A DNA stretch of 64,000 bases, taken from an uncultured Lachnospiraceae bacterium. Lineage in GTDB: Bacteria > Bacillota > Clostridia > Lachnospirales > Lachnospiraceae. Of the stretch, positions 51,967 to 61,905 are shown piece after piece. The stretch is from the NCBI GenBank assembly GCA_910585215.1, contig CAJUDQ010000013.1:1-64000 (forward strand), in the 5' to 3' direction. Numbering within the stretch: the stretch's first letter is position 1; each line of letters opens with the position of its first letter. The position numbers were made by a program, and so were the translations under genes. The notes below the pieces were generated by a model. That model saw nothing but the letters and a program-made list of their open reading frames with translations, made no database searches and was not told the DNA's origin.

Positions 51967-53382
51967 TTATGCAGTATAACTTACTGTATTACCAAGTGCT
52001 GATTTTAAATCCTCTTCCTCAGGTTCTTCCTCTCTTCCCTCCAGTTCTTCCAAAAGACTTTTCCGGATTCTTCTTCCCTGTTTCTGATTATCCGAAGAAC
52101 CACCGTTAGTATCTGTATTCTGGTCAAATCCTCTGCTGGATACCATAACTTCAACAGACTGTACCTTCAGCCCCTGATTATCAAAGCTTTCCTTTAAAAT
52201 ATTCAGCTGTGATTCTAGCGCTGCTCTTGCGCTCTCATTTTCTGTGGCAATCTGTGCAGTAAGAACACCGTTCTTTGAAACTACCTGAATGGCTACCTTA
52301 CCTAAATGTTCCGGATATAGCTGCATTTGTACACTGGTGACATCTGTCTTAATATTGAGTTTCACCTGTTCCAGCACCTGCTTGACAATACTTTCAGATG
52401 TCTGCACATCCATTCTTTCTGCTAAAAGCTCCTGCACTCTGTCATTAAAATTTGCCTGCTGGACAAGAATTGGATTTCCTGTGTTATGGTCCTGAATTGC
52501 AGAAGAAAAAACATGTTCTGAAGAATCAGAAGACTTCTGTTCCTTACTGCCAGTTTCCTTGTCACTGTTTTCTGTCATTATCTGAGATTCCTTTGTATTT
52601 ACAGAAAACTCCTCCTGCTGGACAGAAGAATCATATTCCTGACGAACCGGTTGTGTCTGGTCATTCAGAATATCTTTCAATTCAGTACTCAATTCCTTGA
52701 AAGTTTCTGACAGTCCTGCAACTGTGAGCAGTTCTTCTGGTCCTTTCAAATCCTTTACATCTACAATAAGCTTTAAAAGATTCTGCGGTTCCTGTAAATC
52801 ATTGATATCCATATTCAAGTTTTTCATAGAAGTCTGAATATCATCTGTACTAACCTGAAGACTTTCTGCCAGACGGTTCAAAATCTGCTTTATTGCCTGC
52901 CATGCTCCATCTTCTACAGTAGTAACCGTGTCATCAGCCATATTATCGAAACTTATTTCGCCTTCACTGTCAACTTGAACCGGAATCTGAAATGAAACAA
53001 GATTTTCAGCAACTTTTGTAAAATCTTCTGTTTCCATACTGTCGTCTGTTTCGGTTTTCGTCTCAGTTTCGGTTTTCACAGTATCATCAGACGGTTTTTC
53101 ATTTTCTGCCGGCTTTGTTTCAGGAGTTTCTGAACCTTGTGTTTTATTTTCTTCAACAGAAACATCTTCTCCAGATTCCTCCTTCGAAACCTTCTGGTCT
53201 GTATTCGTCTTTAAACCTGTATCCGAAGACTTCTGGCTGGATTTTACAGAATTATTTTGATGATTTTCTTCTGCTTTTTCCATCACATTTGCAAAATCAT
53301 TCTGACTTTTATTCTGTGTCTTTGTCGCTGCATTTGATGACAGATACATATACCCAGTAGTTTTTATACTGTTTGTTACCAT
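51967..53382 (-). CDS. fliK: Hook length control protein FliK
   Basis: A 471-aa protein with a long disordered N-terminal part rich in Glu, Thr, Lys and Ser (30-130) and the C-terminal Flg_hook domain VQMQLYPEHLGKVAIQVV, TAQIATENESARAALE (about 345-430). It measures hook length and triggers FlhB switching. Start ATG after AAGGAGG. Confidence 0.94.
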   Translation of the reverse strand: MVTNSIKTTGYMYLSSNAATKTQNKSQNDFANVMEKAEENHQNNSVKSSQKSSDTGLKTNTDQKVSKEESGEDVSVEENKTQGSETPETKPAENEKPSDDTVKTETETKTETDDSMETEDFTKVAENLVSFQIPVQVDSEGEISFDNMADDTVTTVEDGAWQAIKQILNRLAESLQVSTDDIQTSMKNLNMDINDLQEPQNLLKLIVDVKDLKGPEELLTVAGLSETFKELSTELKDILNDQTQPVRQEYDSSVQQEEFSVNTKESQIMTENSDKETGSKEQKSSDSSEHVFSSAIQDHNTGNPILVQQANFNDRVQELLAERMDVQTSESIVKQVLEQVKLNIKTDVTSVQMQLYPEHLGKVAIQVVSKNGVLTAQIATENESARAALESQLNILKESFDNQGLKVQSVEVMVSSRGFDQNTDTNGGSSDNQKQGRRIRKSLLEELEGREEEPEEEDLKSALGNTVSYTA

Positions 53383-53540
53383 ATCGCACCTCCTTCTTAA
53401 TATTTTTTACAGAAAAATTTCTGTCTCTATATGCATCACCTTTGCCAGAAATTGACATTGATGGTGTTGCCCTGATTTCATGATTTTTCAATCTACTTAC
53501 TATGATATTTCACCATAATATTTAGTATGACAGTTCTCTG

Positions 53541-54302
53541 CTATGGTGCAAGCAGAACTGTAATCTTTGCACAATACACAGCATCGATATCACTTAATGC
53601 ATTTAAGATTGCTGCTCTGTCTTCACTTTCCATCATTTTCAGAATTGCCACTATAACTTCCATATTGCCTGTCATTTCATACATTGTTGCTGCTGCTTTT
53701 GCAGGTTTCATGGCAGTATAGGCATCTGCCAGCTCTTTATACTGTTCATCATACAAATATTTCTCTGCTACCTGCTTATACAGCTCTGCGGCATAATCTG
53801 GTTCTATTTCTTCATAAAAACGCTTGTAATTGTCATAGGACAGTGCAGAGTCCCCCAGTACCACTTCATCATAGTACTCCTTCTTCTGCTTTTCAAATTC
53901 AGCCATTGCCTCTTCAAATGTTTTCAGCCTTGCAATTTCCGCTTCCAAATCTGCAATCTGCGTACCGGAATCTGTCTGTGAATTTTTCAGACTGTCAAGC
54001 TGTCTTTCCAAATCCTTGATATAATCAATTGCCTCTGCCAGATTTTTATATGGATAATCGTCGGAACTTATTTCATCATCTCCCGCTTCCGGCAAAATTT
54101 TATTGATAACCGGTACATCTTTAAAAATTGGCCGCATAACCGAACTTCCAAAACCGCCTACATCAAATTTAATCAACGCAGCAAAAATTACAAGCCATAC
54201 TGCTATAATCAATATTCCAATTAATATGGATACCAGTTTATTTCCTTTTTTTTCCTCTAATGCAGCGTCACCCGCGTTATTATTTTTCTTATTTCTAGGC
54301 AT
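53541..54302 (-). CDS. Flagellar MotE/YlxF-like protein
   Basis: About 253 aa from the ATG 8 nt after AAAGGA; it overlaps the fliJ stop by 8 bp. One membrane segment (about 25-45), a coiled coil (about 100-150) and a C-terminal MgtE-N-like helical domain (YEMTGNMEVIVAILKMMESE). The family sits between fliJ and fliK in Firmicutes and chaperones the stator or export. A 158-base gap to fliK has no gene. Confidence 0.85.
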   Translation of the reverse strand: MPRNKKNNNAGDAALEEKKGNKLVSILIGILIIAVWLVIFAALIKFDVGGFGSSVMRPIFKDVPVINKILPEAGDDEISSDDYPYKNLAEAIDYIKDLERQLDSLKNSQTDSGTQIADLEAEIARLKTFEEAMAEFEKQKKEYYDEVVLGDSALSYDNYKRFYEEIEPDYAAELYKQVAEKYLYDEQYKELADAYTAMKPAKAAATMYEMTGNMEVIVAILKMMESEDRAAILNALSDIDAVYCAKITVLLAP

Positions 54303-54756
54303 TGTCTGTTTCCTTTCCATTGCCATTATACCGATAGCTCACAAGCTCATCTGTTACTTTACTTTCTTCTTTATCAAATTCTTTTTTGTACTCGTCAAAA
54401 GCCTTCTCACGCAGAATTTCCTGAGTTTTTCTTTCAACCATCACATCATTCAGCTTTTTTCTGGCAATTTCAACATTTCTTTCTGCAATTTTAATTTCTT
54501 TTTTCTGGGCCTCTGCCTGTTCTTTTTTTATTTTAATAGCTTCGCTGCATCGCTTCATTTCAAGAAGATTCAATCTCCCGTTTTTAAATTTCTTTAATTT
54601 GTTTTCATATATATGTATTCCGTCATAAATACGCTGCAGCCGAGCTTCTTCCTCCCTTAGCTTATTATTTGCAAGAGAAAAAGCAATTTTAGCCTGCTCT
54701 TCCAGCTTTAATTTTAAATCCAGAACATTCTGCATTCTATATACGAATTTTGTCAT
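54295..54756 (-). CDS. fliJ: Flagellar export protein FliJ
   Basis: A 153-aa two-helix coiled-coil protein starting FVYRMQNVLDLKLKLEEQAK, the family's typical head. It fits in the FliI ring and links it to FlhA. Located after fliI. Confidence 0.9.
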   Translation of the reverse strand: MTKFVYRMQNVLDLKLKLEEQAKIAFSLANNKLREEEARLQRIYDGIHIYENKLKKFKNGRLNLLEMKRCSEAIKIKKEQAEAQKKEIKIAERNVEIARKKLNDVMVERKTQEILREKAFDEYKKEFDKEESKVTDELVSYRYNGNGKETDNA

Positions 54757-54796
54757 AACTTACCTATTATCATTTTACCTGTTATTATCCTGCTGT

Positions 54797-56119
54797 TTAC
54801 TGAAAAATAGCTTCCAAAAGCTGCAATTCCTCTTCAAAATCAAATTTTTCGTCTACTCCCTGTATCAGAAAATTATTTACTTCCTCTATTTTTGATATGG
54901 CAAAATCAATATTTTTGTTCGAGCCGTTTTTATATGCGCCAATATTTATTAAATCTTCCGCTTCATTATAGGTAGCCATAACATTTTTCAATTTTCCGGC
55001 AAGCTGTTTATGTTCTCTTGTGGCAATTTGAGACATTACTCTGGAAATGCTCTGTAATATATCTATGGCTGGATAATGATTTTTATGTCCCAGTTTCCTT
55101 GACAGCATAATATGTCCATCCAGAATACTGCGGGCAGTATCCGTAATTGGTTCATTAAAGTCATCTCCATCCACCAGAACCGTATACAGCCCTGTAATGG
55201 AACCAGTTGGCGAAGTCCCTGCTCTTTCAAGAAGCTTAGGCATTTCGCTGTATACACTTGGCGGATAGCCGCGTGTGACAGGTGGTTCTCCTGAGGCAAG
55301 TCCAATTTCACGCTGTGCCATGGAAAATCTCGTCAGAGAATCCATCATCAGCAGTACATCTTTCCCTTGGTCTCTGAAGTATTCTGCAATCGCAGTCGCT
55401 GTTTTTGCAGCTTTATTTCGAATCAATGCCGGTTTATCTGAAGTTGCTACTACTACGACACTTCTTTTCATACCTTCTTCTCCAAGGTCCCGTTCAATAA
55501 ATTCCCGCACTTCTCTTCCACGCTCTCCAATCAATGCAATTACATTGATATCTGCTTTTGTATTGCGGGCAAACATGCCAAGCAATGTACTTTTTCCTAC
55601 ACCGCTTCCTGCAAAAATTCCAATACGCTGTCCTTTGCCGACAGTAATCAGTCCATCAACCGCTTTTACTCCCAGAGGAAGCACATCATTGATAATCTCA
55701 CGGGACATGGGGTCTGGTGGAGGCGCCTCCACAGAATAAGCCTGTGTATTTTCCAGTTCACTGCCATCGATTGGCCTTCCCAGTCCATCCACAATCTTTC
55801 CCAGTATCTCGGCACCAACCTTTACTCGAAGCAAATCCCCTGTATTTTCTACAATAGAACCCGGACCTACTCCGTCCACTTTTTCAAATGGCATCAGCAA
55901 AAGCCTGTTATCCCGAAAGCCGACTACCTCTGCCAAAATTGGAGGTTTCCCCTCCTCACTGGCACTGATTTGACATACATCATTCAATTTTGCATCCGGT
56001 CCTATGGACTCTACTGTCAGTCCTACCACTTTGGAAACCTTGCCCAACTTTTTATAGTATCTCTTCTGTTTTAATGTAAGATATTCATTTAAATCAACAT
56101 TTAACATTCTATTCACCAT
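54797..56119 (-). CDS. fliI: Flagellar export ATPase FliI
   Basis: A 440-aa F1-type ATPase: Walker A GSGVGKSTLLG (171-181), GERGREVREFIERDLG, Walker B LLMMDSLTRFSMAQREI. It energises loading of export cargo with FliH and FliJ. It starts 2 nt after the fliH stop; an ATG four codons later is an alternative start. Confidence 0.97.
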   Translation of the reverse strand: MVNRMLNVDLNEYLTLKQKRYYKKLGKVSKVVGLTVESIGPDAKLNDVCQISASEEGKPPILAEVVGFRDNRLLLMPFEKVDGVGPGSIVENTGDLLRVKVGAEILGKIVDGLGRPIDGSELENTQAYSVEAPPPDPMSREIINDVLPLGVKAVDGLITVGKGQRIGIFAGSGVGKSTLLGMFARNTKADINVIALIGERGREVREFIERDLGEEGMKRSVVVVATSDKPALIRNKAAKTATAIAEYFRDQGKDVLLMMDSLTRFSMAQREIGLASGEPPVTRGYPPSVYSEMPKLLERAGTSPTGSITGLYTVLVDGDDFNEPITDTARSILDGHIMLSRKLGHKNHYPAIDILQSISRVMSQIATREHKQLAGKLKNVMATYNEAEDLINIGAYKNGSNKNIDFAISKIEEVNNFLIQGVDEKFDFEEELQLLEAIFQ

Positions 56120-56121
56120 AC

Positions 56122-56946
56122 TTAATCTGCGTGTTTTCCCATACAGGATATAATTTTTATATCCTTAACCAGTTCTTCCATCTGCATATCCAGACTGCAA
56201 TCGACAATACCAAAATCTGCATCAATAAGACATTGTCCTTTTTTCATCGTCGGGTCCTCTACAATCTCTACATTGGAATCACTGGACAAACATACGATTT
56301 TATCTTTATTTTCTTTCAGAAACAACGCATCTTCATGGCATACTCGAACAAGATAATTTCTGCTTACATCAATATCCTCAAAGGTACTGTTTACTACCTC
56401 CAATATTAAATCCCGCTTATCCTCCAGAAGTAAATGTGTAATATTCTGAAAAACATCCAGAATAGTATCTACAAGGCGCGGTTCAAGCTCGTCCTTCTGC
56501 CGGCTGAACTCTTCTTCGAGTTCTATTCTTCTTTTTTCAAGTTCTGACTGTTTTGCCTCATATTCCATCTGACAATGTTGCAACGCATCCTGATACCCCT
56601 TGTCAAAGCCCTCCTGATGAGCAGTTTTTATAATTTCCATACGCTCATCAGCCGCTTTTCGAAGAACATGGTCTGCATCTCCCTTTGCCATGGATAAAAT
56701 TTTATCTGCCTGAAGCCTTGCCATCTCAAGCATTTCATTTGCCTGTTCCTCTGCAGAAGCCGCCATTTCTTCTTCTCCCAGCAATACTTCTACATTTTCA
56801 GCGTTCAATCCAGGCGTAAATCCGTCTTCAGAAGACAGGCCCTGTCTTATCATTTCAAGCTTATGTGAAATTAATTCATTATAATCTATTACTCTTTTGT
56901 CCGTACTGGTAGTGACATAATTTATGGATTTTAATACATTAGACAA
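56122..56946 (-). CDS. fliH: Flagellar assembly protein FliH
   Basis: A 274-aa protein that starts with TTG inside the end of fliG, 8 nt after GGAGGTGA. A long central coiled coil (about 70-160) has the GxxxG-like helices, and the C-terminal domain resembles V-type stalk subunit E. It inhibits FliI and anchors it to the C-ring. Weakly conserved family, but position is decisive. Confidence 0.92.
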   Translation of the reverse strand: MSNVLKSINYVTTSTDKRVIDYNELISHKLEMIRQGLSSEDGFTPGLNAENVEVLLGEEEMAASAEEQANEMLEMARLQADKILSMAKGDADHVLRKAADERMEIIKTAHQEGFDKGYQDALQHCQMEYEAKQSELEKRRIELEEEFSRQKDELEPRLVDTILDVFQNITHLLLEDKRDLILEVVNSTFEDIDVSRNYLVRVCHEDALFLKENKDKIVCLSSDSNVEIVEDPTMKKGQCLIDADFGIVDCSLDMQMEELVKDIKIISCMGKHAD

Positions 56947-57961
56947 CTAATTCGTCACCTCCACCGCGCGAAATAATAATTTCACCTGTATCTTCAAGCT
57001 TTCTGATTACACCTACAATCTTCTGCTGTGCTTCTTCTACATCCTTCATTCTGACTGGTCCCATATATTCCATGTCTTCCTTTATCATTTCTGCAAGACG
57101 TTTGGAAAGATTGCTGAATATAGCATTCTGAACCTCTTCATTTGTACCCTTCAAAGCAATACTGAGCTCATTATTATCCACATCTCGAAGAACTCTCTGA
57201 ATTGTCTTATCATCAAGCGAAAGAATATCTTCGAATACGAACATCTTTCTTCTGATTTCATCTGCAAGTTCTGGCTCATCAATTTCAAGCGTTTCCATAA
57301 TATGCTTCTCTGTTCCGCGGTCTACTGTATTCAAAATATCGACAATGGCATCTACACCGCCGACAATTGTGTAATCCTGTGTAACAAGTGAAGAAAGCTT
57401 TCGCTCCAAAATATTCTCTACTTCCTTAATAACATCCGGCGAAGTTCTGTCCATTTTGGCAATACGTTTTGCGACGTCAGCCTGTTTTTCAGCCGGAAGC
57501 GCCGACACCACCATCGAAGCCTGTGCTGACGGCAGATAGGATAAAATAAGCGCAATTGTCTGTGGATGTTCATCCTGAATAAAGTTCAGAAGCTGGCTTG
57601 GGTCTGTCTTTCTGACAAATTCAAAAGGACGTACCTGAAGAGATGAGGTAAGACGTTTGATTACCTGCTCTGCTTCTTCGGAACCAAGCGCTTTTTCCAG
57701 CAGCTCTTTCGCATATCCAATACCGCCTTCTGCAATATACTGCTGTGCCAGACATACCTGATAAAACTCATTTAGAACATCTTCCTTCATCTGAGGAGAA
57801 ATGCTTCTTGTATTTGCAATTTCCAGTGTGAGCTGTTCTATTTCTTCTTCTTTCAAATGTTTAAATATTTTTGCTGATTTTTCTGGTCCCAAAGATATCA
57901 GCAGCGTAGCGGCTTTGGCTGTCCCTGAAAGCTCCTCTACCTGTTCCTGTCCTCTTGCCAT
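56939..57961 (-). CDS. fliG: Flagellar motor switch protein FliG
   Basis: About 340 aa from the ATG 8 nt after AAAGGAGG. N-domain, middle EHPQT motif (DEHPQTIALIL) and C-terminal torque helix with charged residues (RKMFVFEDILSLDDKTIQRVL) are all present. It forms the rotor ring that meets MotA. The end overlaps the fliH start by 8 bp. Confidence 0.97.
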   Translation of the reverse strand: MARGQEQVEELSGTAKAATLLISLGPEKSAKIFKHLKEEEIEQLTLEIANTRSISPQMKEDVLNEFYQVCLAQQYIAEGGIGYAKELLEKALGSEEAEQVIKRLTSSLQVRPFEFVRKTDPSQLLNFIQDEHPQTIALILSYLPSAQASMVVSALPAEKQADVAKRIAKMDRTSPDVIKEVENILERKLSSLVTQDYTIVGGVDAIVDILNTVDRGTEKHIMETLEIDEPELADEIRRKMFVFEDILSLDDKTIQRVLRDVDNNELSIALKGTNEEVQNAIFSNLSKRLAEMIKEDMEYMGPVRMKDVEEAQQKIVGVIRKLEDTGEIIISRGGGDELVV

Positions 57962-57990
57962 TTGCACAACCTCCTTTTATACCTTAATTG

Positions 57991-59601
57991 TTATTCCCAA
58001 TCCTTGTTTAACCAGTTCCGTAACAAAAGCGCAACAGATTCCGGATTTTCGTCTACAAACTTCTCGATTGCCTTTCTTACCTCTGACTTTTCGTCATATT
58101 CAATTTCATCTACTGTCTCTCTGTCTCTGGTAGCACTGAGCATATCATCTACGGAAAGCTCTGGTTCTGTTTCTGCTACTTCTATAGGTCTCAGACTTCT
58201 CCATACAACAAATGCCAAAAGCAGAAGAATCAATACTGCAAGAACAATTGGAAGAATTGTTGTGGTAAAGCTGGTATCTGTCATCTTATCATTGAACATT
58301 GGCACATTATAACCAATCATTCGAATATTCTCTACTGGTATTCCAGTACCATAAGAAATCGCTTCAATAAGCGGCTGAAAATCAACATCCATTGCAGTTA
58401 CATCATTATTTGCTGCCTGATATTCTTCCCAGCTCATATTATCCAGTTCTCCAGCTTCCTCTAAGAGCCCTTCATCATAAACCTGATATCTGTTTACTGT
58501 TACAGCTATCTGTGACTGTTCCTTATTCAAGGCACCCTGTTCACCTTCTGTATGTGTAATCGTCTTACTTGGAGCATATTCATTTTTTGTTATGGTAATA
58601 CTTGTGTTGCTGGAATCCCCTGTCTGTATATCATAAGTAGTATCATCGTCATTGGAATCAGTTCCCGGAATACCTCCCGCAGTACTTCCGCCTTCCTGAT
58701 TATATGTATAATCGTTCTGCTTTACCTCGTTTGGATTGGAAGTTTCTTCTGACACAATATCTACTTTATTAAACGAAATATCAAGACTTGGTGATACAGT
58801 TACTGTACTGTATAAATTTGTAGTCATAAGCAGATTTGTAACATTTTTTACCATCTCGTCATAGTAAAGCTGACGTATTTTATCTTTTTCCGTTGCAGTT
58901 ATGGAAGAATTTGACAGTTCATCAGCACTGTTTCCCGAAAACAATTTTTTTCCCGTTGAATCGAGAATCGTAATTCTGGAAGTTGTATCATTGCCTACCG
59001 CAGTAGCACAGAACTTTGCCATGGCTTCTGCTGCTCCTTCAGGCATGGCGCCCTTTAAAGAAAGATACACACTGACGAAAGTTTCCTGAGCCGATTTTGT
59101 ATCCAATACACTGTAGGTTGCAACCGGCTTAGAAAATGTTACCTGGGCTTTTTTTACATAATCAAAGGAGGAAAGTACCGACACCATTTTATCCTCAAGA
59201 TATTTCAGATATAATCGCTCTTTGTCTTCAGAAGTCGTACTGAATCCTCCATCATTTACATAATCTTTAATTCCATACCCTTTCGCAGAATATCCTTCCT
59301 GAGCAATCAAATATGTAGCTGTCACAACATCCTTTTTTGGAACCTTGATAATCAGTCCATTGTTTTCTGTTGTATATTCAATTGTATTTGATTTCAGAAT
59401 ATCTGCCACACCTGCTGCCGATACCGTATCCTCACATTCAATCAATACTTCATAATTAGGCGCCGACACTGCAACCGCCAATATCACCACTGCAACAATT
59501 ACTACAGCGACAATACTGACCATCAGTCTTTTCTGCTTTTTATCATATTTGTTCCAAAAGTCTCGGACTTTGGTTTGTGCGTCCTTTAGTTTCTCATTCA
59601 T
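57991..59601 (-). CDS. fliF: Flagellar MS-ring protein FliF
   Basis: A 536-aa protein with a membrane segment near 25-47, two ring-building motifs, a variable periplasm-facing loop (Asp/Gly/Thr-rich, about 295-345), a second membrane segment (about 443-465) and the FliG-binding tail EIEYDEKSEVRKAIEKFVDENPE split at the tail. Complete. Starts the basal body. Confidence 0.96.
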   Translation of the reverse strand: MNEKLKDAQTKVRDFWNKYDKKQKRLMVSIVAVVIVAVVILAVAVSAPNYEVLIECEDTVSAAGVADILKSNTIEYTTENNGLIIKVPKKDVVTATYLIAQEGYSAKGYGIKDYVNDGGFSTTSEDKERLYLKYLEDKMVSVLSSFDYVKKAQVTFSKPVATYSVLDTKSAQETFVSVYLSLKGAMPEGAAEAMAKFCATAVGNDTTSRITILDSTGKKLFSGNSADELSNSSITATEKDKIRQLYYDEMVKNVTNLLMTTNLYSTVTVSPSLDISFNKVDIVSEETSNPNEVKQNDYTYNQEGGSTAGGIPGTDSNDDDTTYDIQTGDSSNTSITITKNEYAPSKTITHTEGEQGALNKEQSQIAVTVNRYQVYDEGLLEEAGELDNMSWEEYQAANNDVTAMDVDFQPLIEAISYGTGIPVENIRMIGYNVPMFNDKMTDTSFTTTILPIVLAVLILLLLAFVVWRSLRPIEVAETEPELSVDDMLSATRDRETVDEIEYDEKSEVRKAIEKFVDENPESVALLLRNWLNKDWE

Positions 59602-59653
59602 AATCTTTTCACTCTTTTATTCTTCATATTAATGGTAATCAACAACCTGACAG

Positions 59654-59989
59654 TTAAATCTGCATCTGCATAATCTCTTTATAAGCATCCAAAACAGCAT
59701 TCTTTATGGCCACTGTATATTGCAGTGAAAGATATGCTTTCTGCTGTGCCGTGGTAAGTGCATGTGTATTATCTGCATTTCCCAGTGTAAAATCCACCAC
59801 TGCCTGTTCTGAATTCCTTGACAGGGTATCAGTATCGTTTACCAGCTTCATTGCTGAATTTAAAATTGTCGAAAATGAATTATTCTTGTCGCTGCCCGAA
59901 TCTATAGAGGAACCTCTTGTAACGGATTCAAGTGCATCTTTATAAAAATCAAGGCTTACTCCACTAAGTCCTGCTGTATAATCTGCCAT
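59654..59989 (-). CDS. fliE: Flagellar hook-basal body protein FliE
   Basis: A 111-aa protein with the C-terminal core AQQKAYLSLQYTVAIKNAVLDAYKEIMQMQI (shown here as AQQKAYLSLQYTV and YKEIMQMQI). It joins the MS ring to the rod. ATG after AGGAGATAAAAA. Confidence 0.93.
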   Translation of the reverse strand: MADYTAGLSGVSLDFYKDALESVTRGSSIDSGSDKNNSFSTILNSAMKLVNDTDTLSRNSEQAVVDFTLGNADNTHALTTAQQKAYLSLQYTVAIKNAVLDAYKEIMQMQI

Positions 59990-60020
59990 TTTTTATCTCC
60001 TATCTGCCAGTCTTACGGCA

Positions 60021-60473
60021 TTATTTACCGACCTCAAGTCCTTTCATTGCCATTGCCTTCAATGCATTAAAAGCTGTAACATTCGCATCATAAGCTCTTG
60101 AAGCATCAATCAGATTTGTCATTTCTGTAATTGGATTTACATTCGGATATGTGACATAACCATTTTCATCTGCATCCGGATGAGCAGGGTCATATACCAT
60201 ATTCATCTGTGTTTCCGTATCATCTACAATTTGTGAAACCTTTACGCCTGTTCCGCTGATTCCGCTGCCCTTTACTCCCATATTGGAAAGCAGAAGATTC
60301 TGAAAAGCATTTGAATGTTTTTCTGTAAAAACCACCGTTTTTCTTCTATATGGTCCCCCTTCTGTTGTGCGCGTAGTATTGACATTTGCAAGATTCTCTG
60401 CAATTGTATCATAGCGGAGCCTTTGTGCCGTCATTCCGGAAGAGCAAATATCAAAAGCCGTAAACAATCCCAT
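60021..60473 (-). CDS. flgC: Flagellar proximal rod protein FlgC
   Basis: A 150-aa protein. FDICSSGMTAQRLRYDTIAENLANVNT at the start and NLIDASRAYDANVTAFNALK at the end are the axial motifs (given in parts: SSGMTAQRLRYD, LANVNT; LIDASRAYDANV). Complete. ATG after AAAGGAG. Confidence 0.96.
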   Translation of the reverse strand: MGLFTAFDICSSGMTAQRLRYDTIAENLANVNTTRTTEGGPYRRKTVVFTEKHSNAFQNLLLSNMGVKGSGISGTGVKVSQIVDDTETQMNMVYDPAHPDADENGYVTYPNVNPITEMTNLIDASRAYDANVTAFNALKAMAMKGLEVGK

Positions 60474-60488
60474 TTTTATTCTCCTTTA

Positions 60489-60881
60489 CTATTTTGCCAA
60501 AGCCGCCTTATACATATTAAACTCATGTGTAATGCTGTCAAGCAATGTATTATACTTTATCTGTGCAGACGCCGCCTCTACATTTTCAGTATCAATATCC
60601 ACGTTATTTCCATCCAATCTATAGGACAGTTGAGAATAATCCACATATGTAGTCGGTGTGATATTATCCAAATCCACACCTGCAATCTTCTGTCTAAGCG
60701 ACTGTGTCCCCCCGCTAGTCAGCTCCTGAACAAGATAATCCTCGAAATTAACGTCTTTTCGCTTATATCCTGGTGTAGTACTGTTTGCAATATTATTTGA
60801 AATTACATTATATCTTGTCCATGAGGCATCTGCAGCCTTTTCGAGAACATTAATATAATCAAATGCATGTGAATTAATCAT
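60489..60881 (-). CDS. flgB: Flagellar proximal rod protein FlgB
   Basis: A 130-aa protein with RYNVISNNIANSTTPGYKR and the C-terminal axial helix. It is the first gene of the flagellar operon, about 70 nt after its promoter. Its N-terminal IINSHAF-type start and ATG after GGGAGAAAACAGTAG are clear. Confidence 0.96.
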   Translation of the reverse strand: MINSHAFDYINVLEKAADASWTRYNVISNNIANSTTPGYKRKDVNFEDYLVQELTSGGTQSLRQKIAGVDLDNITPTTYVDYSQLSYRLDGNNVDIDTENVEAASAQIKYNTLLDSITHEFNMYKAALAK

Positions 60882-60951
60882 CTACTGTTTTCTCCCTTCT
60901 TTCATATTGTATTATTTCAATTTCATATAAAATGTGTATAGTCCATTCCTT

Positions 60952-60980
60952 ATTATAATAATTTTCTTATAAAATATCAA
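60952..60980 (-). promoter_or_regulatory. Sigma-A promoter of the flagellar operon
   Basis: On the minus strand TTGATA, 17-base spacer, TATAAT: near consensus. The spacer contains a CodY-like box (60960-60974) matching 11 of 15 positions of AATTTTCWGAAAATT. A repressor there would block polymerase directly. Confidence 0.85.
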
Positions 60981-61022
60981 GCCCTATTTACCAATCTCAA
61001 AAAAAAATATACCATCCTAAAA

Positions 61023-61793
61023 TCAATATTGAACCTTTTTGATTTCATCAAAAACAACATCATTCAATACCTTTATATAAGTTCCTTTCATACCAGAAGA
61101 ACGTGATTCAATAATTCCCGCACTCTCAAATTTTCTGAGTGCATTTACAATTACAGACCTTGTGATACCTACTCTGTCAGCAATCTTGCTTGCTACCAGC
61201 AGACCTTCGTTCCCGTTTAGTTCTTCAAAAATATGCACCAATGCTTCAAGCTCCGAAAAAGATAAGGTTCCGATAGCAGATTTCACAATCTGTATTTTTC
61301 TTTCTTCTTCTGCATTTTCTTCATTTACAGAACGCATCATTTCAAGCCCTACAACAGTAGTACCATATTCACTTAAAATAATATCATCTATTTCATATTG
61401 TCTGTCGCACTTATAGATAAACAAAGTTCCAAGACGTTCTCCCGCAATATCAATCGGTGCAATAATCGCCTGAAATTTTCTGATATTATCATCGCAGAAT
61501 CCAAGAGTCGCAAGATTTACATTTTCCTTTGTGGACAGTACACTTAAAAGTCTTTCATTCAACAATCTATCCACCATAACTCCCATACCGCCTTGAATCA
61601 TTTCTGTAAGCTCTTCTACCCCCTGCCTTTTTCCAATCCCAAGAATCTTCCCTTTTTTGCTTATCACCAGTATATTTGACTCAAGAATATCACTAAGAAC
61701 ACTGCAAATATCATTAAATACCACTTTTTGGGTATTGTTATTGTGAAGAAGCTTATTTATTTTTCTTGTTTTGTCTAATAGCTGTACGCTCAT
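61023..61793 (-). CDS. codY: Global nutrient regulator CodY
   Basis: About 256 aa from the ATG after CAGGAGGAGAAC; the frame runs 15 codons upstream without a ribosome site. The N-terminal GAF domain binds branched-chain amino acids and a linker helix leads to the winged HTH with ASKIADRVGITRSVIVNALR and MKGTYIKVLN. Complete. With GTP and isoleucine, CodY represses stationary-phase genes. It sits directly upstream of the flagellar operon. Confidence 0.97.
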   Translation of the reverse strand: MSVQLLDKTRKINKLLHNNNTQKVVFNDICSVLSDILESNILVISKKGKILGIGKRQGVEELTEMIQGGMGVMVDRLLNERLLSVLSTKENVNLATLGFCDDNIRKFQAIIAPIDIAGERLGTLFIYKCDRQYEIDDIILSEYGTTVVGLEMMRSVNEENAEEERKIQIVKSAIGTLSFSELEALVHIFEELNGNEGLLVASKIADRVGITRSVIVNALRKFESAGIIESRSSGMKGTYIKVLNDVVFDEIKKVQY

Positions 61794-61854
61794 GTTCTCC
61801 TCCTGAAATTTTACCTTTGTTTCAATACCACTGAACATTCAAAAAATTCGTTTA

Positions 61855-61883
61855 ATTATAACATATTTTTTTACCATATTCAA
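61855..61883 (-). promoter_or_regulatory. Sigma-A promoter of codY
   Basis: On the minus strand TTGAAT, 17-base spacer, TATAAT, with a leader of about 55 nt. Confidence 0.8.
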
Positions 61884-61905
61884 GAACTTAGAACAAATTT
61901 CCATT

